A stretch of 64,000 nucleotides of DNA from CAVVVS01 sp963751355 (GTDB lineage Bacteria; Bacteroidota; Ignavibacteria; Ignavibacteriales; Ignavibacteriaceae), in assembly GCA_963751355.1 (NCBI GenBank), contig CAVVVS010000046.1, positions 62,001 through 126,000 of the forward strand, read 5' to 3'. The notes beneath the pieces are model-generated. The model was not told the origin of the DNA, did not search any database, and saw nothing but the letters and a program-made list of their open reading frames with translations. This document shows positions 36,064 through 46,169 of this stretch, one piece after another. The first letter of the stretch is position 1; every line of letters starts with the position of its first letter. The position numbers and the translations under genes are program-made.

Positions 36064-38121
36064 GTGATACAGCCTAAAAGCCCCAAAATCGTCTGCATTA
36101 TTTTCTCCGTATTTGTTATTCTATTTTCTACTAGTTGTGTTAGTAATGCGCAACAAAAAGCCGTAAAGCAAAACAAAAAAGATCAAAGGATGGAATGGTG
36201 GAGGGATGCCCGATTCGGATTATTTATTCATTGGGGACTTTATTCAATTCCTGCCGGTGAATGGAAGGGCAAAACAAATTATGCCGAATGGATTAGAAAC
36301 AATGCACATATACCTTTAAAGGTTTACGACAAATTTGTTCATCAATTTGATCCGGTAAAATTCAATGCCGGGCAGTGGGTCAAGATGGCTAAGAATGCAG
36401 GTATGAAATATATTGTAATTACCTCCAAACATCACGACGGCTTCTGTTTATTCAATTCCAAATATACAAAGTTCGATATCATGTCTACTCCGTTTAAGCG
36501 CGACGTGCTGAAAGAATTAACGGATGCAGCTCATAAAGCTGGTATTAAAATAGGATTCTATTATTCTATAATGGATTGGCACAACCCGGATTACCTGCCG
36601 CGCCGCAGCTGGGAAAAAGATCGCCCCACAAAAGGAGCAGACTTTACCCGGTACATTCAGTATATAAAAAATCAGCTACACGAATTATTAACCAATTACG
36701 GCAAAATTTCAATACTGTGGTTCGACGGCAACTGGGAAAGAAATTGGAACAACAAATACGGGAGAGAAATTTATAATTATGTTCGAAGCCTGCAGCCCGG
36801 CATCATTATCAATAACCGTGTGGGAACAGGTACCGATGATTCTTTAAAAGCTCCCGGTGATTATGAGACTCCAGAGCAGTACATCCCTGCCACAGGTTTA
36901 CCGGGCGTTGATTGGGAAACTTGCATGACTATGAATGACCACTGGGGCTATAACAAGCATGATAACGATTGGAAACCGGTAAAAGTATTAATCCGGAATT
37001 TAGTCGATATTGCTTCCAAAGGAGGAAATTTTCTAATGAATGTGGGACCAACTTCCAGAGGAGTATTTCCCGAACCGGCGGTTGAAAGATTGAAAGCAAT
37101 CGGAAAATGGATGAAAGTAAACAGTGAATCAATTTACGGAACGCAGGCAAGTCCATTCGAAAATTTAGTGTGGGGAAGATGTACTCAAAGAAAAATTGAG
37201 GGAGGCACCAGGTTATATCTTCATGTCTTCGATTACCCCCAAAATTCGCAACTCGTTGTTCATGGGATTCAAAATTTACCTCAAAGAGCATTTTTACTTT
37301 CAGACCCGGATAAAAATTCTCTTGATATTAAAAGGCGTGAAGATGCCCTGGTAATAAATTTACCTAAAACCGCACCGGATTCCATAAACAGCGTTGTTGT
37401 ACTGGATATTAAAGGAAACCCCGATGTTTATAATTCGCCCGTTATTGAAGCTGTTCAAGATATATTTATGGATAGTTTGAAAGTTCGGGTTACTTCCAAT
37501 CTCAATAATGTAGACATAAGATATACGAAAGATGGTTCAATACCGATCATAACTTCTCCTTTAGTTAAAGGCGCTATTACCATTACTAAATCATCGGTAA
37601 TTACTGTAAGGTGTTTTGTTAATAATCAACCTGTAAGTACATCCAGTAGTAAATCATTCAATAAAGTTAAGCCCGAACCAGCGGTTAAAATTGAAAATCC
37701 CAAACCGGGCATTCATTATAAATATTATAAAGGTACCTGGGATGAACTTCCTGATTTTGACACGGTTAAAATTATTTCATCCGGAGTGAATAACAATTTT
37801 GATATTACCAAGAATACTAAGAAGGAATATTTCGGATACAGATTCGATGGATATGTGCGGATACCGTCTGACGGTGTTTACAAGTTTTTTACGGCTTCTG
37901 ATGATGGAAGCAATTTATATATAGATAATAAACTAGTTGTTGATAATGACAAACTTCATAGTACTCAGGAAAAAAGCGGCGTCATAGCATTAGCAAAAGG
38001 TCTGCATGCTATTAGAGTAGATTACTTCCAGGGAAGCGGAGGAAAAAATTTGAAAGTGTTCTATAAACGAACCGGTATTCCAAAACAAATAATCCCGTAT
38101 TCAATCTTATTTATAAAATAG
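36064..38121 (+). CDS. GH29 alpha-L-fucosidase lipoprotein with CHB_HEX_C and PA14 domains
   Basis: A 685-aa exported glycosidase removing alpha-L-fucose from glycans. Probable lipoprotein signal (FVILFSTSC, Cys25). GH29 catalytic domain about 40-450: WWRDARFGLFIHWGLYS, TSKHHDGFCLF, ILWFDGNW with the nucleophile Asp221, GGNFLMNVGPTSRG. Then a chitobiase/hexosaminidase C-terminal-like domain about 460-535 (IRYTKDGSIP, VRCFVNNQPVS) and a PA14-like domain about 545-685 (FDGYVRIPSDGVYKFFTASD, NLYIDNKLVVDN). The start is a GTG. It lies between carA and carB on the same strand, which is unusual; gaps of 109 and 178 nt allow its own promoter. Confidence 0.92.
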   Translation: MIQPKSPKIVCIIFSVFVILFSTSCVSNAQQKAVKQNKKDQRMEWWRDARFGLFIHWGLYSIPAGEWKGKTNYAEWIRNNAHIPLKVYDKFVHQFDPVKFNAGQWVKMAKNAGMKYIVITSKHHDGFCLFNSKYTKFDIMSTPFKRDVLKELTDAAHKAGIKIGFYYSIMDWHNPDYLPRRSWEKDRPTKGADFTRYIQYIKNQLHELLTNYGKISILWFDGNWERNWNNKYGREIYNYVRSLQPGIIINNRVGTGTDDSLKAPGDYETPEQYIPATGLPGVDWETCMTMNDHWGYNKHDNDWKPVKVLIRNLVDIASKGGNFLMNVGPTSRGVFPEPAVERLKAIGKWMKVNSESIYGTQASPFENLVWGRCTQRKIEGGTRLYLHVFDYPQNSQLVVHGIQNLPQRAFLLSDPDKNSLDIKRREDALVINLPKTAPDSINSVVVLDIKGNPDVYNSPVIEAVQDIFMDSLKVRVTSNLNNVDIRYTKDGSIPIITSPLVKGAITITKSSVITVRCFVNNQPVSTSSSKSFNKVKPEPAVKIENPKPGIHYKYYKGTWDELPDFDTVKIISSGVNNNFDITKNTKKEYFGYRFDGYVRIPSDGVYKFFTASDDGSNLYIDNKLVVDNDKLHSTQEKSGVIALAKGLHAIRVDYFQGSGGKNLKVFYKRTGIPKQIIPYSILFIK

Positions 38122-38299
38122 GAATGATAATTTAGATTCTGAACATTTTTTAAGGGTGACTGAGGGAATGTAGCCCTGCGAGTCAAAAATTTAATATGAC
38201 AAAATATTACATAATAAAAGTTGCTGCTCTCACGGTATCCCTTCAGGGATTAGCAAGTTTATTTAAGTTTAATGATCAACTAATAAGAGAAAAGATATA

Positions 38300-41200
38300 A
38301 TGATAAAAAAAGGTAAACCTAAAAAAGTATTAATACTCGGATCCGGTGCTTTACAAATCGGACAGGCAGGTGAATTTGATTACTCAGGAAGCCAGGCGAT
38401 TAAGGCATTAAAAGAAGATGGAATATCAACCGTTCTTGTTAATCCGAATATAGCCACTATTCAAACCTCTAATGATTTTGCGGATAAAGTATATTTCCTT
38501 CCGATAAAAGCAAACTTTGTTGAGCAGATAATTAAAAAAGAAGAACCTGATAGTATCCTTCTCCAATTTGGGGGTCAAACCGCACTAAACGTCGGCGTAG
38601 AATTGTATGAAAAAGGAATACTCGAAAGATATAAAGTTAAAATATTGGGAACCCCGGTAGAAGCTATTCAGGCTACCGAAGACAGATTAATATTTGGAAA
38701 TAAAGTTTCGGAAATAGGATTAAAAGTCGCCCTCAGCAGGACTGCTCAAAATGTTGAAGAAGCCATGGAAGCGGCATCAAAAATCGGTTTCCCCGTAATG
38801 GTTAGAATTGCCTACGCACTAGGAGGTTTGGGCTCGGGAATTGTAAACAATAAAGAAGAACTGGTAGAAAAAGCACGGAGAGCCTTCATGTTTACAAAAC
38901 AAATTTTGATTGAAGAATCACTCCGCGGATGGAAGGAGGTTGAATATGAAATTGTGAGAGATCGATACGATAACTGCATTACTATTTGTTCAATGGAAAA
39001 TATCGATCCGATGGGAATACATACGGGCGACAGCGTGGTTATTGCCCCGGTTCAAACACTTTCTGCAAAAGAAAATTTTATGCTGCGTTCTCATGGAATA
39101 AAATTGATCAGGCATCTTGGAGTTGTTGGGGAATGTAATATTCAGTACGCATTAGATCCCGAGACCGGTGACTACAGAATTATCGAAGTCAACGCAAGAC
39201 TCAGCAGAAGCTCCGCGTTAGCATCCAAAGCCACGGGTTATCCATTGGCGTTTATTGCAGCAAAACTTGCTTTGGGTTATGCATTAAATGAAGTTGAAAA
39301 TATAATAACACAGGAAACTTCCGCATGTTTCGAGCCGGCTCTAGATTATGTGGCTTTAAAATTTCCGCGTTGGGATTTGCAGAAGTTCCGTCAGGTAAGT
39401 ACACAGCTCGGTTCGGAAATGAAATCCGTAGGCGAAGTTATGTCCCTCGGAAGAAGCTTCGAAGAAGTACTGCAAAAAGCAATCAGAATGCTTGATGTCG
39501 GAATGAACGGATTTACCGGAAATAACCTTGAATTTGAAGACTTAGATAAAGAGCTTTCCGAACCGACCGACAAAAGAATTTTTGCTATCGCCGAAGCACT
39601 GCATCGAGGTTACTCGGTTGATAAAATTCATGAGCTTTCCAAAATCACGAAATGGTTCATCTATAAAATGAAAAATATTGTTGATACCAGGGCAAAGCTT
39701 GATAAGAAGAAACTTAACTCAATTACTGAAGAATTAATGTGGGAATCCAAGAAGAACGGTTTTTCGGATGTCCAAATCGGACAGTTGGTTAATGCTGGTG
39801 AATTTGAAGTTAGAAATTACAGGAAAAGTTTAAATGTTGTTCCGGTCGTTAAACAAATTGACACATTAGCGGCTGAATACCCTGCACATACCAATTATCT
39901 TTATTTAACTTATCACGGTAGAGAAAATGATATTCCTCCCGGCGGAAAAGAACAAATTGTTGTTCTGGGAAGCGGTGCATATAGAATCGGTTCTTCTGTT
40001 GAATTTGACTGGTGCTGTGTTAATACTGTTATGACTCTCAATAAATTAGAGTACACAACAATTATGATTAACTGCAACCCGGAAACCGTAAGCACGGATT
40101 ACGATATTTGCGATAAGCTTTACTTCGAACAGCTAACATTTGAAAGAGTACTCGACATTTACGAGTTGGAAAAACCTGATGGTGTCATCGTTTCGATGGG
40201 TGGACAAATACCGAATAACCTGGCTGTGAAGCTTCATCACTCGGGAATAAACATTATCGGTACTTCTCCCGAACAAATTGATAATGCGGAAAACCGTCAT
40301 AAGTTTTCTCAAATTCTTGATCGATTGGAAGTCGATCAACCTGATTGGAGAGAGCTTACCAGTATGGATGAAGCAAAAGAATTCGCCAAGAAAGTCGGTT
40401 ACCCGGTCTTGATAAGACCCAGTTATGTCCTCAGCGGCGCGGCTATGAGCATTGTATTAAGCGATGATGAACTGGAAATATTTTTGAAGAAGGCAGCCGC
40501 TATAAGCAAAGAATATCCGGTTGTGATCAGCAAATTCATTACTCAGGCAAGGGAAATAGAAGTAGATGCGGTAGCAAATTCGGGGGAACTGTATTGTTAT
40601 GCAATTTCTGAGCATGTTGAAAATGCAGGCGTTCACTCCGGTGATGCAACAATAGTTTTACCTCCGCAGCGCACTTATCTTGAAACCATGCGGCGCGTAA
40701 AAATGGTTACTAAAGAAATTGCAAAAGAACTTAAAATAACCGGTCCTTTCAACATTCAATTTATTGCCAAAGATAACGAAGTAAAAGTAATAGAATGTAA
40801 TTTAAGAGCATCCAGGAGTTTCCCCTTTGTATCAAAAGTGCTGAAGATTAATTTTATTGAAATTGCTACAAAACTGATGATGGGAGAAAAATTGCCAAAA
40901 ATTGATAAATCATCTTTCGATGTAGATTATGTGGGTGTGAAAGCTCCACAATTTTCATTCACAAGGTTGAAAGGCTCCGATCCTGTACTCGGTGTCGAAA
41001 TGGCATCAACAGGCGAAGTCGCCTGTCTCGGTGATGATTTCAATGAAGCATTCTTGAAAAGTTATATTTCAACCGGGTTCAGAATTCCTAAAAAAGCAGT
41101 AATGCTCTCAACAGGTACTCCTAAGGAAAAAGCCGAATTGCTTGAAGAAACTAGAAAACTTTACAATCTCGGATTAAAGTTTTACGCTACCAGGGGAACG

Positions 41201-41494
41201 GCTAATTTTCTAAAAGAAAATGGGATGGATGCAGAAATTTTGCACTGGCCTCTGGAAAAGAAAGAACCCAATATCATGACATACTTGAATGAAGGCAAAA
41301 TCGATTTGGTAATAAATATTCCTAAAAGTTCTGAAAAAGATGAATTGGAAAATGACTATGAAATCAGAAGAAAAGCAGTGGATATGAATATTAATCTTAT
41401 TACCAATGTTCAGGTTGCAAAAAGATTTATAAAAGCATTTAGAAGATTTGGAGAGGACAGCCTACCCGTAAAAAGCTGGGATGAGTATAATTAA
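38300..41494 (+). CDS. carB: Carbamoyl-phosphate synthase large subunit
   Basis: A 1064-aa synthase subunit, full length. Two homologous ATP-grasp halves are clear: VLILGSGALQIGQAGEFDYSG with GIDxV-like NPNIATIQTS early, and IVVLGSGAYRIGSSVEFDWC with INCNPETVSTDYD in the second half, which carries PSYVLSGAAMSIV. The C-terminal MGS-like allosteric domain (GLKFYATRGTANFLKENG) is present. The leader contains a small hairpin ATCCC-TTCA-GGGAT at 38237-38250 and no strong terminator. The catalytic unit pairs with CarA, and separate transcripts may exist because the fucosidase gene intervenes. Confidence 0.96.
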   Translation: MIKKGKPKKVLILGSGALQIGQAGEFDYSGSQAIKALKEDGISTVLVNPNIATIQTSNDFADKVYFLPIKANFVEQIIKKEEPDSILLQFGGQTALNVGVELYEKGILERYKVKILGTPVEAIQATEDRLIFGNKVSEIGLKVALSRTAQNVEEAMEAASKIGFPVMVRIAYALGGLGSGIVNNKEELVEKARRAFMFTKQILIEESLRGWKEVEYEIVRDRYDNCITICSMENIDPMGIHTGDSVVIAPVQTLSAKENFMLRSHGIKLIRHLGVVGECNIQYALDPETGDYRIIEVNARLSRSSALASKATGYPLAFIAAKLALGYALNEVENIITQETSACFEPALDYVALKFPRWDLQKFRQVSTQLGSEMKSVGEVMSLGRSFEEVLQKAIRMLDVGMNGFTGNNLEFEDLDKELSEPTDKRIFAIAEALHRGYSVDKIHELSKITKWFIYKMKNIVDTRAKLDKKKLNSITEELMWESKKNGFSDVQIGQLVNAGEFEVRNYRKSLNVVPVVKQIDTLAAEYPAHTNYLYLTYHGRENDIPPGGKEQIVVLGSGAYRIGSSVEFDWCCVNTVMTLNKLEYTTIMINCNPETVSTDYDICDKLYFEQLTFERVLDIYELEKPDGVIVSMGGQIPNNLAVKLHHSGINIIGTSPEQIDNAENRHKFSQILDRLEVDQPDWRELTSMDEAKEFAKKVGYPVLIRPSYVLSGAAMSIVLSDDELEIFLKKAAAISKEYPVVISKFITQAREIEVDAVANSGELYCYAISEHVENAGVHSGDATIVLPPQRTYLETMRRVKMVTKEIAKELKITGPFNIQFIAKDNEVKVIECNLRASRSFPFVSKVLKINFIEIATKLMMGEKLPKIDKSSFDVDYVGVKAPQFSFTRLKGSDPVLGVEMASTGEVACLGDDFNEAFLKSYISTGFRIPKKAVMLSTGTPKEKAELLEETRKLYNLGLKFYATRGTANFLKENGMDAEILHWPLEKKEPNIMTYLNEGKIDLVINIPKSSEKDELENDYEIRRKAVDMNINLITNVQVAKRFIKAFRRFGEDSLPVKSWDEYN

Positions 41495-42025
41495 TAGCTT
41501 AGGTTAATTTGACTATAAAGAGATAGAACTTTTGCCTTCATAATGTATATCCATTATACAATATACCTTGTCAAGGAAGAAACTTTCTCATTACGTAAAA
41601 ATTTCTTAAAAGGTAACAGTGTTACTTAGTGTTATCTAGTATGTTATTACATTGCCATTATATTGGAAATGATCAGTCTTAAATTAGTAGTTATTAATTC
41701 TTAATTAGATAAAAAAATAATGTTTTTTAATATTTGGTGCTGAGATTTCTAGTATGCTATTAGTGTTTCCCTTACTATAAATATTAATATTAAAGCCACA
41801 CACCATACTTAGCCTTCTTTTTTTAAACCTTACAATAGTTAATTCGATTTTGGATTATATGCAAAATGGGAATTGAGGATTTCCGATTTCAGAAGTTAAT
41901 CAGCAGAAAATCAAAAATCTTAATTCGTTAATCATCAATCTTAAATCAATTAGTACAGAAGAAATTATAACATCTCAAGAAGTGCTGTCTTCGACAGTAA
42001 ATTGTTAATTATCTAAAGAAATAAC
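41495..42025. other. Intergenic region after carB
   Basis: About 530 AT-rich bases between the convergent carB and BNR-propeller genes. No gene is supported. A 15-nt sequence TCTAGTATGYTATTA occurs twice in direct orientation (41635-41649 and 41748-41762, one mismatch), possibly trivial. No strong terminator for carB was recognised here. Confidence 0.4.
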
Positions 42026-42060
42026 ATGCAGTCATGCTTTTTGAATCAGCATGACTGCAT
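42026..42060 (-). terminator. Perfect 13-bp hairpin after BNR-propeller gene
   Basis: ATGCAGTCATGCT at 42026-42038 is the exact reverse complement of AGCATGACTGCAT at 42048-42060, with a 9-nt loop. It begins 11 nt beyond the stop of the minus-strand gene. The following minus-strand bases (GTTATTTCTTT) are only moderately T-rich, so it may terminate or stabilise the mRNA end. It could also act on carB read-through from the other side. Confidence 0.6.
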
Positions 42061-42071
42061 TAAATTCTGTA

Positions 42072-45000
42072 TTACTTTTTTTCAATCCTATTAAATCTAG
42101 ATATTAGTCCATCCAGTTGTTTTTTATAATGGGAAAACAATTCTTTCTGCCCTTGAGTAGGAGCAGCATCTGCAGCCTGAACATCGGATATTAATCCTGC
42201 CATTCCACCGATCACTGAGGATAAACCCGGATGTCCTTTATCGGCTATGTTTGAAAGAGAATCCTTTACGGCGCCGGAAATATTTCCTTCCTTTAGTATA
42301 TTTTCAAGCTTACTGTGCAAGGAGACTGATTTTGCAAGTTCATTATTGATTGTCAAAGCCAATTTCAACTGTTCTTTAAGAGCCTCATTTGAAATGTGCA
42401 CTCGGGGATCTTCTTTTACAATCAGCGGCTGTGTATATTTTTTGCCGTTAACCGTTAAAGTCACTTTATATTTTCCAGGCAGTACAAGCGGACCTTCGGG
42501 ATTTATTGGTGTATCATCATCCCAAACTGCCGCAATCGAATAACCGTAATGCAGAGCTTTAGGTCTCGGATAACGAAGATCCCATATGAATCTATGCATT
42601 CCTGCTTCTGCAGAAAGTTTTTGTGACTTGCCTAACCAGGCTTCTTCAAAGTATCTGTTGGTTTTTAATTTCTCCGCTTCTGCATCACTTGCAAAACTGC
42701 GAATAACTTTTCCTCTGGAATCGGTTATAGTTAATTTAACCGGAGATTGAGAATTGCTTCCCAGCATATAATCAATGATTGCACCGGCAGGAGGGTTTTT
42801 ACCTAATGGGGTAGAAGGCGGCCAGGGTGTGTCGTGATTTTCATCTGCCCTAAGTCTCCACGCCTGTGCCGGTGAAAAAAGATGCACTGCTATTTGTGCC
42901 GTCGATGGATTTAATTCCCGTAATGGTTCAATATCATCAAGTATCCATATTCCCCTGCCCTGTGTTCCGGCTATCAAATCATTTCCATGAATAATAATGT
43001 CGCGCACAGGCGTCGTAGGAAGATTCAAAGTAAGAGGCTGCCAGTCTGAACCGTCGTTAAAAGATACATAAACGCTTCGGTTTGTACTTGCGAATAACAA
43101 ACCCTGCTTCACACGATCGGCTCTGACGGAATTTACATATTCGTTACCTGGTAATCCATTGATTATCTTTTCCCAGGTTTTCCCATCATTTGTGGTTTTA
43201 TAAATTAACGGTGCGAAGTCTCCCATTCGGTGAGTATTAACAGCGGCATAAACAGCATTCTTTGAAAACACAGATTGCGAAATTGCATCAACTCTGCCCC
43301 AGCCGGGAATTTCTTTGGGCGAAACATTATTCCAGTGCTTGCCTCCGTCTTTGGTCATTTGAATGATTCCGTCATCGGTGCCAATCCATATAACATTTTG
43401 ATCCACCGGGGAAGGTGAAATACAGAATATTACACCGAACCCACAGCTTCTCGCTTTTGCAAGATCCGGATCGTCACAGTTAGATGCGTTATCTTTTTTA
43501 CCACTTAAATCAGGACTTATTTTCGTCCAGTGATCTCCGTTATCTGTGGATTTAAATAAATATTGATTTGCAAAATATAACGGGTAAGGTTTTATATGAG
43601 AAAAGACCAAAGGAGTAATCCAGGTATATCTGTATTTCACAGTATTTGGTTTTGCTCCGTAAGTGGAAACTGGCCATGGTGAAACTTGAGCAACCTGCCT
43701 GGTAATTTCGTTAAACCGTGATATTGGTCCACCGAGCCCGCTGCCGAAAACAAGATCGGGGTTGCCGGGTTTCGGTATATCATAATCTCTTTCATCACCG
43801 CCGACAGGATGCCAATCGCGCAGTTCAATTACTCCGTAAGGACCGCGGCTTAAAATTCCAACAGTTCCGTTATCCTGCTGACCGCTGTAAATTTTATAAG
43901 GAAATTGATCGTCAACTTCCACATGGTAAAACTGTCCCGTAGGCTGATTGTACCAGCTCGACCAGCTTTCCCCGTTATTAACCGTAACTACGCATCCTTG
44001 ATCCGAACCTGTGATCATATGATCCGGGTATTTTGGATTTATCCACAGAAAATGATAATCATCGCCTCCGGGAGCGCCTTTGAAATACTTGAACGTTTTA
44101 CCGCCGTCGACAGATTTATGAATAGAACGATCCATAACATAAACTGTGTTTGGATTGTGAGGATCAACAGTTATGCGGCTGAAATAAGAATTTGCAAGAG
44201 AACCGTTATCGTTTACAAGTTTCCAGTTCGCTCCGCCGTCATTCGATTTGTACAACCCGCTTTTTCCTTTTGGAGCTATTATGGTAGTGTAAACTATTTT
44301 TCCGCCGCTGCCGGGTGCAACTCCTAAACCGATTCTTCCGTAATTTCCTTTTGGCAGACCGTGACTGGATAATTTTGTCCAGTGCTCACCGCCGTCTTTA
44401 CTTTTATATATTCCAGATCCCGGACCGGTTTGTGTTATATAGTAATCGAGCCAGGGATGCATCCGCATCTGCCACAGAGCAGCATAAACTACTGAAGGAT
44501 GTTCCGGATCGGACGCAAGATCGACTGCACCGGTATTTTCATCAACGTATAAAACTTTTTTCCAGGTTTTACCGCCATCATTTGTCAGGAAAACTCCGCG
44601 CTCTTTGTTTGCATTAAAAGTATGTCCCATCGCGGCAACCAAAACTTTCTGCGGATCTTTCGAATCAACCAGGATTCTCCCGATGTGGCGGGTATCTTTG
44701 AGACCAACGTTCTTCCAGGTTTTGCCGTCGTCTTCGGTTTTATAAACACCGTCACCGGCGATTATGTCATAACGCAATGCAACCTGCCCGGTTCCAACGT
44801 ATATTATTTTCGAATTTGAAGGAGCAATATCTAGCGCTCCCACTGAAGCAGCGCCTTCATGCTGCATTAATGCATGCCAGGTTCTACCCGCATCATTTGA
44901 CTTCCAGACTCCACCGCCCGCAGCGCCGAAGTAAAATGTGTTAGGTTTATCCGGTATTCCTTCCGCCATCGTTGCCCAACCTGCCCGGTAAGGACCGACA

Positions 45001-45170
45001 AGCCTCCACTTCATTCCTGCATAAGACTGCTGCGGAATTGGCTGCGGAAATAATTTATTAAGAGGAAGTAATAGAAATAATAGTGTCCCGGCTAAAATAC
45101 TTAACTTTATAAACCGGCGATTTTTATTTAGGAAATAATAAACTACAAAAGAAGATGAAATGAACTGCAT
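42072..45170 (-). CDS. Exported sortilin/BNR-type beta-propeller protein
   Basis: A 1032-aa exported protein with an uncleaved or late signal (KLSILAGTLLFLLLP around residues 23-37). The body has many Asp-box/BNR motifs, S-x-D-x-G-x-T-W: KSNDAGRTWHALM, KTEDDGKTWKNVG, LTNDGGKTWKKV, KSKDGGEHWTKL, YKTTNDGKTWEKI. This gives a sortilin/VPS10-like propeller, often annotated as a glycosyl hydrolase although the sialidase residues were not found. A C-terminal region (PPAGAIIDYMLG, HRFIWDLRYPRP, LPGKYKVTLTVNGK) is shared with the paralogues at 54.4 and 62.7 kb. The start is the ATG at 45170 with AAGGTG 6 nt upstream; the GTG at 45179 is inside the ribosome site. Role unknown. Confidence 0.85.
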   Translation of the reverse strand: MQFISSSFVVYYFLNKNRRFIKLSILAGTLLFLLLPLNKLFPQPIPQQSYAGMKWRLVGPYRAGWATMAEGIPDKPNTFYFGAAGGGVWKSNDAGRTWHALMQHEGAASVGALDIAPSNSKIIYVGTGQVALRYDIIAGDGVYKTEDDGKTWKNVGLKDTRHIGRILVDSKDPQKVLVAAMGHTFNANKERGVFLTNDGGKTWKKVLYVDENTGAVDLASDPEHPSVVYAALWQMRMHPWLDYYITQTGPGSGIYKSKDGGEHWTKLSSHGLPKGNYGRIGLGVAPGSGGKIVYTTIIAPKGKSGLYKSNDGGANWKLVNDNGSLANSYFSRITVDPHNPNTVYVMDRSIHKSVDGGKTFKYFKGAPGGDDYHFLWINPKYPDHMITGSDQGCVVTVNNGESWSSWYNQPTGQFYHVEVDDQFPYKIYSGQQDNGTVGILSRGPYGVIELRDWHPVGGDERDYDIPKPGNPDLVFGSGLGGPISRFNEITRQVAQVSPWPVSTYGAKPNTVKYRYTWITPLVFSHIKPYPLYFANQYLFKSTDNGDHWTKISPDLSGKKDNASNCDDPDLAKARSCGFGVIFCISPSPVDQNVIWIGTDDGIIQMTKDGGKHWNNVSPKEIPGWGRVDAISQSVFSKNAVYAAVNTHRMGDFAPLIYKTTNDGKTWEKIINGLPGNEYVNSVRADRVKQGLLFASTNRSVYVSFNDGSDWQPLTLNLPTTPVRDIIIHGNDLIAGTQGRGIWILDDIEPLRELNPSTAQIAVHLFSPAQAWRLRADENHDTPWPPSTPLGKNPPAGAIIDYMLGSNSQSPVKLTITDSRGKVIRSFASDAEAEKLKTNRYFEEAWLGKSQKLSAEAGMHRFIWDLRYPRPKALHYGYSIAAVWDDDTPINPEGPLVLPGKYKVTLTVNGKKYTQPLIVKEDPRVHISNEALKEQLKLALTINNELAKSVSLHSKLENILKEGNISGAVKDSLSNIADKGHPGLSSVIGGMAGLISDVQAADAAPTQGQKELFSHYKKQLDGLISRFNRIEKK

Positions 45171-45389
45171 TGAATTCACCTTAAATATTTGTAAATGAGA
45201 ATTGACTTATATTTCAATTTTGATTTGATCCGCTTCATTAGAAATAAGAAAAAATAATTGTCAGTACTGCAAATCCAAAACTTTGGGTGTAATTTAATAA
45301 AAATTATTTCATTTGAAATTATTTATAAACACATACAGCTAAGAAAAGCACAGTAGGTAAAATAGATAAGCTCTTTTTCTTATTTATAG

Positions 45390-46000
45390 TTAACTCGTAC
45401 CTACAAGTATTACAACGCTCTGCCCGCTATAGCCAACCGCAACAATTTCATTATCTTTTATCGCAGCGAAAAGATATTCATCGTTTGCTAATCCGGTTTC
45501 ATCTATGAAGCTTTTCCAGCGAACTTCATTGTAATGAATTACTTTTCCGAATGAACCTACAGCTACAACATCGTTCGCATCATTCCCTCTAATGCTGTTT
45601 TTATAGTATTTGGTTATATCGCGAAGGCTGTTTCTCCAAAGCGAATTGCTGAGTGAGTTTTTTTGATTTATTCCTGATCCGGCAACATAGTATTGAGCTT
45701 CAGGCTTAAACCAAACACTCTCAAATCCCAGTTAATGCTCTTGCTTGAAATTTCTTTCATGCTTGTTCCGCTTATTTCAAATATTTTTCTCTGTACGGAG
45801 GTATCCGAGTAAGATGCAACTACAAGTATTTGTGTTTGCGCAGATTATGGATTTACCGTACCCCAAGGTTTGCTTACATGAGAAAGGGGATTAATATTTA
45901 AAGGCCTCGTTTGAAATTGATTACCATTCCAATGTATTCCTGCTTCGAACCAAATGTCATTTGAATCGAAAGCATAAATTGAATAGGTAGGGCTACAAAA
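45390..46000 (-). pseudogene. Decayed beta-propeller-type protein gene
   Basis: The minus strand encodes protein-like stretches that do not join into one frame. One reads YSIYAFDSNDIWFEAG and HWNGNQFQTRPLNINP, then meets a stop at 45845-45847. After a frame change near 45725 it continues ESVWFKPEAQYYVAGSG, then NDVVAVGSFGKVIHYNEV and EIVAVGYSGQSVVIL, ending at a natural stop. AVGSFGKVIHYN and IYAFDSNDIWF are typical blade motifs of Ignavibacterial propeller proteins. No start codon and no intact frame remain. It lies between the BNR-propeller and rubrerythrin-like genes. Confidence 0.7.
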
Positions 46001-46119
46001 TGATTTAACTTGATGATAATATGGTGCTTTTAATAAATTCTATTTTTCCCTTTTAATTTTTACTTTGTTGGGTGAGAAATGATGATATTTTGAAAAGATT
46101 AACAGTTTATGGCTTTTTA

Positions 46120-46149
46120 TGTAGGGACAAGTCGCGACTTGTCCCTACA
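46120..46149. repeat. 30-bp perfect palindrome
   Basis: TGTAGGGACAAGTCG followed immediately by its exact reverse complement, with no loop gap. It lies 20 nt beyond the stop of the rubrerythrin-like gene. Palindromes of this GTAGGGACA...TGTCCCTAC form are, in my experience, dispersed in many bacterial genomes as small mobile or REP-like elements. It may also act as a transcript end. The core contains the TCGCGA hexamer. Confidence 0.85.
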
Positions 46150-46169
46150 AAGTGGAAATAAAATAATTG

